Of a stretch of 64,000 nt of DNA, positions 1 through 10,907 are shown one piece after another. Location: the NCBI GenBank assembly GCA_002099365.1, contig MSED01000003.1, positions 682,001 through 746,000 of the forward strand, given 5' to 3'. The translations under genes and the position numbers were made by a program. The stretch's first letter is position 1, and each line of letters begins with the position of its first letter. The stretch comes from Phialophora verrucosa (taxonomy: Eukaryota; Ascomycota; Eurotiomycetes; Chaetothyriales; Herpotrichiellaceae). Below the pieces are notes generated by a model. That model was not told where the DNA came from and made no database searches. It was given only the letters and a program-made list of their open reading frames with translations.

Positions 1-2094
1 TGGCATAGGCATTCGGGAATGTGGTCGTCCACTGCTCACCGGTGCTGTCTCCTTCAATTGGAGATGTGTTTCGAAATCGAGCCTTGAGGCCTCGGGCTTG
101 GGCCCGGGGGTTTCGCTCGAACCCATGGTCGAGGTTGACCTCTGTTTGTCCTCGTAGATGATTGGATCGCGTTGTGTCCGCAGCGCTTGATTGAGAGACG
201 GCCGGTCTGTTCCTGAGATTCCACAGGCGGCCAAAGGCTAGGGAGCAAAGTAAGGAGTGCTGTGTTCACGTAACGAGACTCCTCATCATGCAGTACGATG
301 AGGTCGATGATTATCTCGCCGCACGATCTGATCTGACGCGGCGAATGTGTGGGCAAGCGTAAGCCTCAGCTGATACGATATCCCCGGCTGGAGAAATAAC
401 GTTATGGGATTCGGCTGATCAACAGAGCACAGCACCACGGTACGAGTATCAGATCCGAGATCTTACTGACTTATGGGGGGTTTAGATGCGAGCCGATCCA
501 CAAGTTGCGGGGCTTCGAGAGTTGATGCCATTGCACATCGGGGGATATACCGAGGTAGATATCGGGAATCCATCTCCTTTTCCTTCATCGCTGAGACCAC
601 GTCAGCCGCGCACGGAGGGGGATGTGTGTCCGAAATATCTGGCTGCAAACATGTTATCGTCAAGTCGTGATGTACAGTAGTCGTGAGCAGCGCCCGTCAA
701 GCATACTGTGCTGGCCTTACGAGTATGCCTGGTGGGCTTGACCTCGCGTTGGCCAGGAAGCGTGGAACGAGATTATGGGCGAAGCCTCCGACTATGTACA
801 ACGTCCATTGAGCCGCTTGGAATGAACCTTCTACCACCTATCATGCGACAGTTCATGGCACAAGTTTTCAAGCTTGCCTCCCTCGCGGCGAAGTTACAAT
901 AATGCCTGGCTGAGCGACCATGCGCATCTGTACGTAGCAACCACTGCGATATTTACTGATCTTCAGGATTGCAGTTTGACCACTTCCACGACCACTATGT
1001 GCAAGCTACGTGATGGGAATGATCGACAATCACCTCCGCGATTGAGGTGCTTCATCTCTGATTCCCGGCCCTGTCCCACGCCACCGTTGGAAGTTTGAAG
1101 AACCTACGTTGCTGACGGAACGGTTGGAATCCTTCAACTTCGCGCCTTTTCGAGGGGAGGTCGTTTCTTCCACCTCCACGCGGAGAGGAATGCGGCCACT
1201 ACGGTGTCTCGACTGCTGTTGGATGTTTTGGTAGAGGAGTCGTTCTTTCAGAGATTTGATCTCCTAGCAGCCATGGAGGTTCTTCACTGGAACCAGTCTT
1301 GGTTACGTACATCGATGAACACTTCGCGACTCCACGCAGAAGGTATGCCCAGCCGGCCTGTTCGTACCATGAGGGACAGCATGCGACAGCGTGTGGGTTT
1401 ACAATTGACCGATGCTATAATCAACTATGGCGCCGTTACTCTGAGGACGGATGGGAGGAGCACCTCGACATTGTCGTCCGAGCCGTTTCAGGCTGGAGGG
1501 ATTCAGGACCACCGCACCTTTATGCATGTCGCATCGGATGTTGGGATCCGAGTAGGCGAGTGAAGGATTGAGCATAATTCGCCCAGCTCGTCGAAGGAGT
1601 CTGGACACAGGAAATCGCCAGTGTGAAGCTTGTGGTCCATCTACAGCCTAGCGTCTTCGATGGGAGACGGGTTGCAGGCGGGAGCAACTACAGTCGACCT
1701 ACAAGCAGAAAAGAAATGGTGCAGTTGTCGTGGCTTCGGAAGGGCAGGCCTCCTTCCCCGGCGGAAACAAGCCAGGAGGAGGAGTCAGGCTGACGGTGCT
1801 CGCCAACCGCGCCACGTCCTCCCAAGTCAGAGACTGAGGTTGCAGCTGTGACGAATGGCAGAACCGTGTCTTCCACCAATGTCATGTAGCGTGCATGGGG
1901 GCAGATTGAAGCAAATCAAACGGTGTCCTATTTTACACAGTAGATCCGTAAAAATCACACATGGAGCCTAGCTCCAGCCAGACCGCTTAAACGATTAACC
2001 CATGGAGACGAACAAACATCAACCCAGTACTCCGTACACCCCCCCTGTTTCAGCCCTCGTGCACATCAGAGCCAAAAGTACATTGGACCTTTCA
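1..2094. other. left-edge region without a supported gene
   Basis: Only short, overlapping open frames occur here (for example near 1204-1571 on + and 1688-1885 on -). None shows a recognisable domain, a signal peptide or a splice pattern joining it to a neighbour. The stretch probably contains the 3' flank of the receptor-like gene that ends at 2095 and the flank of a gene lying outside the window. Confidence 0.5.
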
Positions 2095-3153
2095 CTAGCA
2101 GTGGTCGGTCTCTTCCTCGACACCAGCCCGCTGCGGGATTTCCGTCTCTGAGATCCAGAAGGTGTTCTCTGCTTTCCCCTGTTTGAGTGAGTCCGATCCC
2201 ATCGTTGGGTTGCTGGCGAGATCTTCTTCCCCATGCTCGCCTGGCGGCCGAGACACGCGCCGGTCCATCTCATCCATCAGAACGTAGGTGTCTGGCTGGG
2301 TATTCCTCCTCCTCTCGCTACTGCTTTGCGTCTTTTGGCGCATTTTGAGCTTCAGTGCTCCGTAGATACTGGGCGCGTTCGCCACGAACGTGGAAATAAC
2401 GCCTTGGATGGACGCCCAAAAACTGCGGGCTGGCTGAGCCGAGTTGGAGCCGTGGATATAGGCCACACGGATACAAGTGACGATGATGCTAAAGCTGCCC
2501 AGGACGTACAGCAGGGCGATGCGGCACTTCTGTGACCACTTGTGGCCCCGTGTCCGGAGGACAGGGTAAGATATGGCGAGGAGGAGGAGGTCGATGATGA
2601 TGTTGCAGATGCATTGGACGAAGAGTTGCACATAGGCCTGGACGCAGCTTCCGGGATCAGGTTGGATCTGCCAATATAGTCTGAAGGGACGGCATTCCAG
2701 GAATGTTGCAAATACGACGGCAATGTACGACCCGCCGATCACCACCCAGGTCACCCGAACGCAGACTTTGACCCAGTGAATGTGACCCAAGATCCGGGTG
2801 TAGAAAAGAAGCAGCAGGACGCATTGCAGCCAGTAGACAGTCGTGATCAGGAGCCTCGAAACCAGCGACAGGATGGTACCCGCCTCGATCTTGTCGAGGT
2901 CGAGGCTTTCGTAATCACTGACTCCTTGTAGGAGGATGTCGTCTGCTGTGCCATATTCCAACACAAAGTTGCTTATAACGATCCGTGCAATCAGGATTGC
3001 GATTGAGGCCAGAACCACCGCTGTCGTAATATCCAAGGAAGACTTTCGATAGTGCTGTCCGCAGATGAATCTCACAAGCAGAATGACAATGGCCAGCCCG
3101 ATGGATACCCAGTTGGCGGTTTTCGCCTCGTCGTTGGTGATTTGGGAAGGCAT
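2095..3153 (-). CDS. fungal rhodopsin-like (SAT4/PTH11-type) 7-TM integral membrane protein
   Basis: This is an uninterrupted 352-residue protein. The frame stays open for 32 codons further upstream, but the ATG at 3153 begins the natural hydrophilic head (MPSQITNDEAK) just before the first membrane helix. I see seven hydrophobic helices between about residues 15 and 260, and a conserved-looking loop with Cys (FLECRPFRLYW, then PGSCVQ) typical of the fungal rhodopsin-domain family. The tail of about 80 residues is polar, charged and cytosolic-looking. Members of this family sit in the plasma membrane or endomembranes and include PTH11-type G-protein-coupled receptor candidates; many have no known ligand. 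A receptor role is inferred from the family, not shown here. Confidence 0.8.
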   Translation of the reverse strand: MPSQITNDEAKTANWVSIGLAIVILLVRFICGQHYRKSSLDITTAVVLASIAILIARIVISNFVLEYGTADDILLQGVSDYESLDLDKIEAGTILSLVSRLLITTVYWLQCVLLLLFYTRILGHIHWVKVCVRVTWVVIGGSYIAVVFATFLECRPFRLYWQIQPDPGSCVQAYVQLFVQCICNIIIDLLLLAISYPVLRTRGHKWSQKCRIALLYVLGSFSIIVTCIRVAYIHGSNSAQPARSFWASIQGVISTFVANAPSIYGALKLKMRQKTQSSSERRRNTQPDTYVLMDEMDRRVSRPPGEHGEEDLASNPTMGSDSLKQGKAENTFWISETEIPQRAGVEEETDHC

Positions 3154-4797
3154 TGTCGTCTTTCTAGAAGGCCGGCTGTTGACTGAAAGGAAGGGGAGCG
3201 GAGGGTCCCCTCGTGGGCACCTGCATTCTCTTTTTGAGCCGGCGGGCATTCGAGTGGGCCCCTTTTCCCCAGATATTTTACCCCGGCTTCGGTGAAGTCC
3301 TTAGTCCCGTCCCAGCTACCAAGGTGCTAGCGACGTCGAAACAAGAATGGCTCGCACGCTTGTGTTAAGCTTGGGGGGTCTGGGTTGGTGACACGCCAGA
3401 ATGTTGACTTGGTTATACGAGAGAGACCTTCAAATAGGTAGTAAATGAGCAGATCCCTTCGGCCAGTCCTTGGGAGGCGATCTTTCTGGACCCTTTTCAC
3501 CGACATCGTCGTCCATGGTTAGTCTCCTGGCGAGCTGGGTTGCTGCAAACAGACTTTCCATATCTCCTCCTCGGAGCCGCTTTCTGTTGTTGCTCCCATG
3601 GTATAGATTTTGTCTGCGCGAAAACGACGCGCAACTGTCGTGAGGGTGGTGGTTAGAAATTACCAACTGGGGGGGGGGGGGGGGGAACGTGAAGAATGCT
3701 ACTGTGGCCCGTGCGGCGTTGGTACTTCTTCAGTATGCACATGGCTGTTACGATCCAGTGAAGGCCAATAGCTCACCGTTGAAACCGTGTGCCTGGGACT
3801 GTACGCTAGGTATCATATGCAGGCTAATAGGCACTGTGACACCGTCCCTGGCCAACTTGACCCTGAATTAGTACTGTGTAGCTCAGCGAGACGTAGAGTT
3901 TCCTCCTGGTGATCGGCTCCAGATTGCTGGTTACAGTAGCCAGATGGTGCGTTTCCAGCTCAACCCTGGTGCCCCCGAGTCATTGATTCCCGGAGTCCGG
4001 TAATCAGTCCGGCAGTCAGTCCGGCTTGACGTCCGGCCGAATCGAGAACGTCGGGGCACCAGCCGCTGCATCAATTTCCTGCCAGCCTTGGTCAATATGG
4101 GGAAATGAGGAAGGATGACGGGAGAAAACACCAGACGGAACTTCGCCTTAAGATTCCCGTGGCAAAGGATGCTAGGCGCCAAGTTCTGGAAAGCTGCTCG
4201 CGCCTCACCGAAGGGTGATGCCGCCCTGTGCTCACCCCCCAGCCACCCCAGGGCGCGCGCGAGTCAGGGTGATGTGGGTGACTTCGTGGGGGCTGAGAAG
4301 CCTGAACTCTCCAAATTCCATTTCCGTTTCCTTTTCCACACCTGAGCATCTTGTTGTTGTGACTAAACAGCTTTGAGCAGTGGCTGTCACTCGGGGGCAG
4401 CCTTTAGTATCTCTGCAAACGGTCACAAATGACAGACCAACAGAACGCCTCCTGCAGGCTAGCCTGCTCAATGCCGAGCCCTGGCCAGAATTGCAATGGC
4501 AAGCATTTGCGGACTAGTCCTTGCATAGTACTGGACAGTTCGATCGACCAGGTGAAGTTGATACTCAGCCTCAGCGAGGATGACGAGGATTCCAAAATTC
4601 CCGAATGCGACGCGGATGAGTCCCGTGCATCGATCGCAACAGAAAGAATGCTTCTGGTCCGATATCTTGCCATACTCTCCCATAACATCAGCATGCTCAT
4701 GCGGCTCCTAATTTCGAAACAACATATCCCCTGAACTCCTCGTGTCGACCAACTTGTGGATCTACTGTACACAGCATTGCCTTAGCATAGAGTATTG
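3154..4797. other. intergenic, no supported gene
   Basis: This 1.6-kb stretch lies between the promoter side of the 7-TM gene and the 3' end of the ankyrin-type gene. It contains a 17-base G run and several short frames open on both strands (for example 4404-4772 on - and 4429-4734 on +). These lack domains and contradict one another, so I do not call them genes. Confidence 0.5.
3669..3685. repeat. poly-G tract, 17 bases
   Basis: An uninterrupted run of 17 G on the + strand. The length is likely to be variable or unreliable in sequencing. Confidence 0.9.
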
Positions 4798-5820
4798 TCA
4801 ACCGTCCTCTCCCGTGTCTTCCTCAGAAGTTGAATCGTCGACTCGCTTCACTTGCTCATGATGTGGCGCATCGGCAGGCTCGGGTTTGTTCCCTTTCTTC
4901 GAGAACGGCCACCATGATTTTGAAGAGCCGTCGCTTTCAACTGCTGCTGGGCCACGCTGGTCCTTGGTCTTGCCTTTTGTCTCTGCCCCTGTGCCGCCGA
5001 ATGGCCACCACTGTTTAGCGTCGCCTTTCCTCGTCGCTTGACTGTCTCTCTGGGAAGACTCGGCAAGTTGCCGTTCGCAGCTCTTGATATGTCGTTCAAG
5101 CACGTCGATCATGTCTTTGTTCTTCTCCCCCTCGAGCCACGACCGCGCTCTCGATAGGTGGACGGAGGAAGATCGTCCTCTAGTTCTCTTCTCGCTCAGT
5201 AGCACGTCGAGGACATCGGCACGTTCATGAAACACCGCTGAATTGATAGGGAAATCGAGATGACGGGTATCGCGGGCCATCTTGCTGATAACGTCGATGG
5301 GTTGGCCGCATTCCACAGCCCGTGTCAGCGGTCCGCCTATACGAGATGTGTAGCTGTGGGTCATTTCCTTCAACGCTCCGTGGTCCAAGAGTACGTGTAT
5401 GAGAGGCGCGGTGTCGGCACCCCCTTCGCATGCTCTACTCAATAAGCTTGATATATGGTCATCGAACTCATAGAAGGTAATTTCAGGTGTGTGCGAGCAG
5501 ACTAGTTTGAGCATATCAGGATCCAGAGGCGGCTCCAGGAGTGCGCCGGGAATTGCACCGTCGCTAAGTTCGACCTTCGGGTAGACTGAGTACAAGTATT
5601 GAACAATCGGCTGGTGTCCATGAGATATGGCTGCGGCGAACAAGTTGCTCGTCGTCGGTGCACTCTCTGTTGTTCTTTCGTGGTATCGTATGGTAGGGCT
5701 ACCATGCTCGATGCCGTGCTCATTGAACAGTATTTGTAGCTCGTCGAGTCGACCGGCACTGCAGGCTTTCAGCATTGCCTCCTGCCACTGGCCAGACGAC
5801 GCTGTCTCGGACTCGGCCAT
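4798..5820 (-). CDS. ankyrin-repeat-like protein with duplicated WWPF tail motif
   Basis: A single-exon frame of 340 residues. The first 220 residues read like degenerate ankyrin repeats: alternating short helices with phrases such as 'MLKACSAGRLDELQILF', 'FAAAISHGHQPIVQYLY' and 'LIHVLLDHGALKEM'. A charged helical linker follows (residues ~205-245). The tail is hydrophilic and carries the motif WWPF twice, once followed by GGTG and once by SKKG, and ends in acidic residues. Ankyrin folds mediate protein-protein contacts; the partner is unknown. I chose the ATG at 5820 because none of the splice acceptors in the upstream intron-like segment gives an in-frame extension. The next gene upstream, swp1, is divergently transcribed about 800 bp away. 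Confidence 0.75.
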   Translation of the reverse strand: MAESETASSGQWQEAMLKACSAGRLDELQILFNEHGIEHGSPTIRYHERTTESAPTTSNLFAAAISHGHQPIVQYLYSVYPKVELSDGAIPGALLEPPLDPDMLKLVCSHTPEITFYEFDDHISSLLSRACEGGADTAPLIHVLLDHGALKEMTHSYTSRIGGPLTRAVECGQPIDVISKMARDTRHLDFPINSAVFHERADVLDVLLSEKRTRGRSSSVHLSRARSWLEGEKNKDMIDVLERHIKSCERQLAESSQRDSQATRKGDAKQWWPFGGTGAETKGKTKDQRGPAAVESDGSSKSWWPFSKKGNKPEPADAPHHEQVKRVDDSTSEEDTGEDG

Positions 5821-5965
5821 TCTGGAGATGTGCAGTATAGATTTCAGAAATGATAGAGGTCGATAGAATTTCTGTGCAAAATCGATGAGGCTGGAATGTT
5901 ATCTGAAACGGCAAGTTATGGAGTAGCATGGTATACTTACAGCGAGCTTCGTAGTCAGAGGACAT
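5821..5965 (-). promoter_or_regulatory. possible 5'-UTR intron with an upstream mini-ORF
   Basis: Upstream of the ankyrin-type gene an ATG at 5965 opens a short frame that runs into a strong donor (GTAAGT, starting at 5940). The acceptor CTCCAG lies directly before the main start. Joining 5941 to 5821 would give an eight-codon ORF (MSSDYEAR) whose TAA overlaps the main ATG as TAATG. This is inferred from splice consensus only. Confidence 0.35.
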
Positions 5966-6620
5966 TGTTGACGACTCCTACTATGTTGGCGGAGCGCTCT
6001 TTCAAGAACCACGAATACGCGCTGGCCCCTTTAGGACTGGTCGTGAGTGGTTAGATCTTTTGTGGTTGTCTGGTGGCAGGAACGGCTACTTGTAACCAGG
6101 AGGCTCCAGGCGATGACGCTGGGCGGCTTTTCAAGTGCTATCTAACTCCTCAAGTTGAGCTGCAGACCTACTTGCCGGCGGCACGGCTGGCGAGCGTGAT
6201 CGAACTGTCGTGACAAGTATTTATCGTGCTCAACTCAACAGACGAATGCTTGGCTGGTTCGAGAAATCAAACGGATTCGACGAACCAAAGGCGTCTTGGA
6301 GTGATTGCCGAGCATCTTCTCGTCATAGCAAGCAAAATACTGCTGTACCTTGGTCGATAATTCAATCATTTCACAAAAGCTTTCCAATCAGTGTTCGTAT
6401 TGAGATAATGCAGCCAGTAGCTCTGATAACAAAAAGGTTCATGGCCAGATCACGCCGCAAGACCGCTTAGCACTTGGAGAAACTCGGGCATGACGAGGCT
6501 GAGACCACGCAAGGCTGAGGCTACGTCGTCTTCTTCTCCTCACTACTGCATCCAACTCAGAGAGACATTCAATTGAATGTTCTCCCTAGCCCACCCCGAC
6601 TCCATTGCTGCGACGCTATC
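5966..6620. other. divergent intergenic region (ankyrin-type gene / swp1)
   Basis: This region must hold the promoters of two divergent genes. I see no clear TATA box and no convincing coding frame; the frame at 6210-6470 (+) has no recognisable features. Confidence 0.5.
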
Positions 6621-7983
6621 ATGCTCCTTCCGCAGACCATCCTCGTCCTCCTCGTCTCTGCCCTAGGCTCAACAGTGTCCGCAGCCTCATCATGGACCTT
6701 CGCAGACGGCTCGCTGAGCATCACAAGTAAAGGCTCAGGCCCTAAAGACGGAGGACTCAAAGAAAAGTACGTTACGAACTCGGAGGAAGAGAATATTCCT
6801 CAGAAGAGAGCGGTTCCGTTACATTCTGCTCTGGTCACTCGTTGGGCATCTGGGCGGTTTGAGCGATGCGGTGACACGCATTCTGTTGGACCTGCCACTC
6901 ACATTCTCTCTCCGCAGACTTGTACCTTCTCAACAGCTCTCGAACGCGGTGACTTTGGGCAGTGCCGATACCCTCAAGGTCACGTTGACCGCACAGGAAG
7001 GCAAGACGGCCAAGAGACCGCATCAGGCGTTCCTCTTGGTCCAAGATCAGGAGCGCAGGCTGGATGTCTCATACCCGTTCAGCGTCAAGGAGAGCGGCAA
7101 GGCCGTGGTTTCACTGGTAAGTCACGTTGAACTGACAAGAAAGAGGAAGGGAACGAAAATATCCGACAGGCATGCACGCAGTCAGTCCAATCCATGTTTT
7201 CCATGGTGGAACACTCAGGACATCCTAGACACCTACACCTCCCATGCTCCAATCCTCCCACGGTCCATGTCCCTACCAATGATCGGTACAGTTTTGCTGT
7301 CGATGAGTCGATATCTGCTAACACGCATCTTGTTCTTCCTTCCTCCCACAGACCCAACGCGACCTCCCCGTGCAGTTCCTCGCCTCAAACACCTCCCTCA
7401 CCACGTCTATAATCCTGGCCTCCTTCGGCGCCTCTACCCCCGGCTACAACAACCCAGCCTTCACACTGCAACCCACAGCCTCTGACCCAAGCACTCCGTT
7501 CCCAGCGGTCGAGAGACCCCTCCGCTACGGCCAGCTTCCCGAGATCCACCACATCTTCCGCTCCGACCCTAAGAGCCCACCTCTCATCATATCGCTGGTA
7601 TTCCTGGGCGGCGTGCTCGCAACGGTCCCCCTCTTGGCTGCCGTGGTAAGTGTGTTGCTTTTATTTTGCCACTCCGAAATAAAATCACCCCTTCCCAAAT
7701 GTGAAAGCTCAGCCACGCTAACCCAACCTTCGCGCCTTCTTAGTGGCTCTACCTCGGCGCCAACATCTCATCCCTCCCCACGGCCCTGTCGGCCTCACCC
7801 GTAAGCCATACCCTCTTCATCGGTTCGGTCACGGGCATTGAGTTCGTCTTCTTCCTCTACTATACCAGTTGGAATCTCTTCCAGACGCTCCCTGTGCTGG
7901 GCCTGTTGGGCGTGATTGCCTTCCTCAGCGGGAGCAGGGCTCTCAGCGAGGTGCAGGAGCGAAGGCTGGGTGGGACGAGGTGA
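6621..7983 (+). CDS. swp1: oligosaccharyltransferase subunit Swp1 / ribophorin II
   Basis: Four exons, 6621-6766, 6918-7116, 7352-7645 and 7744-7983, join in frame to 292 residues, close to the usual fungal Swp1 length. All introns have GT(A) donors and CAG or TAG acceptors. The start gives a cleavable signal peptide (MLLPQTILVLLVSALGSTVS). A lumenal beta-rich domain follows, then the ribophorin II C-terminal region with three membrane helices ('PPLIISLVFLGGVLATVPLL', 'SHTLFIGSVTGIEFVFFLYY' and 'LPVLGLLGVIAFLSG'). Swp1 is a subunit of the ER complex that transfers the dolichol-linked glycan to Asn in N-x-S/T sites. Family assignment rests on the 'SSWTFADGSLSI' start of the mature chain, the topology and the length. 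It is a housekeeping gene, and no neighbour appears functionally linked. Confidence 0.88.
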
Positions 7984-8041
7984 GAGAGGGGAGAGAGAGG
8001 AACGGGGGTTGAAAAGCATGGATAGCAACGGAGACAGGAAA

Positions 8042-8065
8042 CAGCAGCAGCAGCAGCAGCAGCAG
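8042..8065. repeat. (CAG)8 microsatellite
   Basis: Eight perfect CAG units about 60 bp after the swp1 stop codon, so probably in its 3' UTR. Confidence 0.9.
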
Positions 8066-8515
8066 CATCAGTAACATGCCCACTCAGGTCGAGGAGTCGG
8101 CGATGTGATCTGTGGCCTGTACCCTCTGGCGCCGGGCCTGCTATGTATGAAGAGCCCTGTATCAATCTAAGTTGCTTTTCTCCTCTTCCGCTTCCTCCTC
8201 CTCCTCCTAGGAGCCCTCCGCCGAGGAGGAGACGATGCAGAGAACCAGCGGACGCGGTTACTGTGCGGTGCGGTGTGAAAACAATGAACAGTACATAGTA
8301 CAGTTTCGACCGACCCGACCGACTGAAGAGGACAAGGTCCTCCATGTACAGAGTAAGACGAGATCCTAACGGACGGACTGCCCGCAAAAGGGGACCTTTC
8401 CTGGACGGGGATGCGCGAATATAAAATATATCAAAGGTGTACGGAATACGACTCACAAAATGACACAAAAGCTGGGGGCCTCGCGAAGTGGTTTCCAAGT
8501 CGTGCCGTGAACGAC

Positions 8516-8614
8516 CGACTGACTAGTTTGTCTGGTTGGTTCATCAGGACATTGTGCTCGAAGATCGACTGACTAGTTTGTCTGGTTGGTTCATCAGGAC
8601 ATTGTGCTTGAAGA
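8516..8614. repeat. 50-bp tandem duplication
   Basis: Two adjacent copies (8516-8565 and 8566-8614), each beginning CGACTGACTAGTTTGTCTGG, differ at one position (gtgctcg versus gtgcttg). It looks like a recent local duplication in non-coding sequence. Confidence 0.9.
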
Positions 8615-9206
8615 GCTGCACCTACATCACTATCGACCATGGATCAGGCTGTACGCACTACTATACCATCCAGGCCTTCGGTGCATATCTTGAACATAGT
8701 GCCGCCTTGACCCGTCGCAAACGGACTCGGTGGACCAGCGCTCGATCATGGAATGCCGTGTACAGTACATGTGTACGAGATTGGATGATACGATATGCAG
8801 CGTCGGGCATCGGCGTCGCCATTGCCATCTCCTGTTCCCAAACCATTCATTCCAGAGACGCCAGATCCCATGCCCAACCCTCTACCGTGTCTTCCTGTCT
8901 AACCATCTCTATCTGGAGTTGATCTGGATACTGGTTCCGGTACAAAGACACCTTCCCCGGCCCATGAAACGGATATACACGCCGGTGGTGGCTTGGCTTG
9001 AGATGTTCCCGTTAGTACAGGCCACTCCAGCGACTTAATCCGTCACTGTCACTATCACTCCAAGAGTAAAGCTGTCGATGTCGAACTGGGGATAATTCAT
9101 TGTCACTCAAATGAAATGATCTTCGTCGAAGACCCGACTGGGAACGCCGCGCTCAACCCTATCCGTCAAATTTGACACCTTCGCCGATTGGCAATGGGAC
9201 CTCCTT

Positions 9207-10907
9207 TCAGTTGCCAGTGTCCCCCATGATCTGCCTCGCAATCTTACTCCTGGCCCTGATCTGCTCGCCCTTGAAAAGCAACACCCAGGGAACAAGCGTA
9301 AGTAAAGCGGCAATACCACCCAATAGACTACTCGCGGGCGCATAATCCAGATTCGTGAACATCTGATTCGTAAACAGAGGGAATATCGCCGCGAAGAGAT
9401 TCCGCAAAAACGACTGTGCTGCCAGTGCTGAAGAGGCGTAACGATGGTAGACGTCGGCCAGGTAATTGAATACGGCGAGATAGATGACGAAGATGCCCAT
9501 TTGGGCACATCCAATGGCGAGGACAGGTGAGATCCACGGGATGGTCGAGTAAGTTGTCCAGCCAAACCAGAAGAGGCCGATGGGAAGCAAGGCGCCTTCG
9601 AGGCAAGGGAAATATAACCTGCCCTCCGGTGAGTTGTTGAGTTTCGGCCACCGTTTCTTTGCCAGCTTTTCTTGGTAGATTGAGAGCAATGTCGCGAGTA
9701 TTGATCCGATCGCTATTGCGGAAAAGACGGCGCCGCATTGCTCGACGTTGAAATTGTGTCGGCTCACGAAGACCAAGGGGATGACGGAGAAGGTCATGTA
9801 GAGAAGCGCCCAGGCAAAGGCGACCCAGAGGGAGAAGAAAAAAACAACCGGCTCGGTGGTGAGGAGTTTCAATGGGATTGTGAGGGAGAGGTAAAGCATG
9901 CGTGCCAGGGAGGAGCGGCTTTCGTCTGCGGCGACTTTGTAGCGGAGGCGGACTGGAGGGTTGGGTTGCTTGCCAGCATCTTCGGACTTGGAGATGCTGT
10001 TCTCGAGCTCCTCCAGGTACTTGTTCAACACCTTGGCTCTGCGGCTTAACAGGACCGATCCTCTGGTTTCCTTGAACATGAAGTACACCACAACCAGCAT
10101 GATGCTCAACGAGATGATCTGGTGATAGTAGATCCATCGAAAACTGGCACGTCCAACGATGAAACCAGACAAGAGGGGTCCTATCCCTGTGCCGGCCAAG
10201 GCAGAACCACTGTACAGTGCCATTGGTGTATTGCGATCCTCGGCATCATACATGTCGGAAACAACTCCTCCCACCATGGTCGCAAACGTGCTAGCTCCAG
10301 CTCCGACAAGGAACCGAGCAGCGAGCATGCCGCCAAAGGTAGGTGTCGTAGCACAGGCAATCTGACCTACGAGGAACAGCATCGCCGAGCCGATGAAGAC
10401 CGGTCGCCGGCCATTGATCTCAGAAAATGGCGCAAGAACCATTGGTGATATCGCGAAGCCCAGGGCCCATGTGGTGACGCCGGTACTGAATGCGACTTCT
10501 CCCAGATGCCATTTGGCTCGCTGGGGATTCGCCGCTATTGAATAAGAGCCAGCACTGTAGGCGGCGGTAAAAGTACACCAACAGCAGAGAATCAAGATAA
10601 TGGTCTTGTGCTTCGACGACCAAGTGAGCGGCGACTCGTACTTCTTGAGATTGGGTGGAGGTATTGGAGATCCCAGCGCATCAAACTCATCGAGCGGGAT
10701 GTGAGTGTCGAAGGTGAGGTAGGCATATCGGATGCCGTCTTCTACCAGTGTATCGGGACTGTCGAAGCCGCGCTTGTGAGCCGGAGGCTCCAAGACCGGG
10801 ACTGGTTCTTCGTTGGATGCAAGACTGTGGCGTGTGTCGACCTTTTCGATGTCTCCTGACGAGGGCGACGCCGATGACATCAACTGCCGCTCGATGCGCT
10901 CGGCCAT
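9207..10907 (-). CDS. MFS transporter, DHA1 (drug:H+ antiporter) type
   Basis: A single exon of 566 residues with a polar N-terminal domain of about 95 residues and then 12 predicted helices. The loop between helices 2 and 3 reads 'PFSEINGRRPVFIGS' (MFS motif A, G-R-R-P). Helix 5 carries the antiporter motif C form 'GSALAGTGIGPLLSG', which is characteristic of drug:H+ antiporters. A long central cytosolic loop with basic and acidic patches ('LLSRRAKVLNKYLEEL') separates the two halves. Proteins of this type, including FLR1- and TPO-like pumps, sit in the plasma membrane and export toxic compounds or polyamines by proton antiport. The actual substrate cannot be read from the sequence. There is no biosynthetic cluster next to it, so a general detoxification role is more likely than export of a dedicated product. 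Confidence 0.87.
   Translation of the reverse strand: MAERIERQLMSSASPSSGDIEKVDTRHSLASNEEPVPVLEPPAHKRGFDSPDTLVEDGIRYAYLTFDTHIPLDEFDALGSPIPPPNLKKYESPLTWSSKHKTIILILCCWCTFTAAYSAGSYSIAANPQRAKWHLGEVAFSTGVTTWALGFAISPMVLAPFSEINGRRPVFIGSAMLFLVGQIACATTPTFGGMLAARFLVGAGASTFATMVGGVVSDMYDAEDRNTPMALYSGSALAGTGIGPLLSGFIVGRASFRWIYYHQIISLSIMLVVVYFMFKETRGSVLLSRRAKVLNKYLEELENSISKSEDAGKQPNPPVRLRYKVAADESRSSLARMLYLSLTIPLKLLTTEPVVFFFSLWVAFAWALLYMTFSVIPLVFVSRHNFNVEQCGAVFSAIAIGSILATLLSIYQEKLAKKRWPKLNNSPEGRLYFPCLEGALLPIGLFWFGWTTYSTIPWISPVLAIGCAQMGIFVIYLAVFNYLADVYHRYASSALAAQSFLRNLFAAIFPLFTNQMFTNLDYAPASSLLGGIAALLTLVPWVLLFKGEQIRARSKIARQIMGDTGN

Larger units (their letters stand above)
7984..9206. other. intergenic with small repeats
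   Basis: This holds the 3' regions of convergent swp1 and the MFS pump gene. Besides a CAG run and a 50-bp tandem duplication, listed separately, I see no gene. The 212-residue minus frame at 7860-8498 is antisense to the last swp1 exon and its 3' UTR and is low-complexity. Confidence 0.55.

Noticed and set aside
9328..10137. 269-codon minus frame inside the DHA1 transporter gene
   Set aside because: Shadow in another phase of a complete 12-TM protein.
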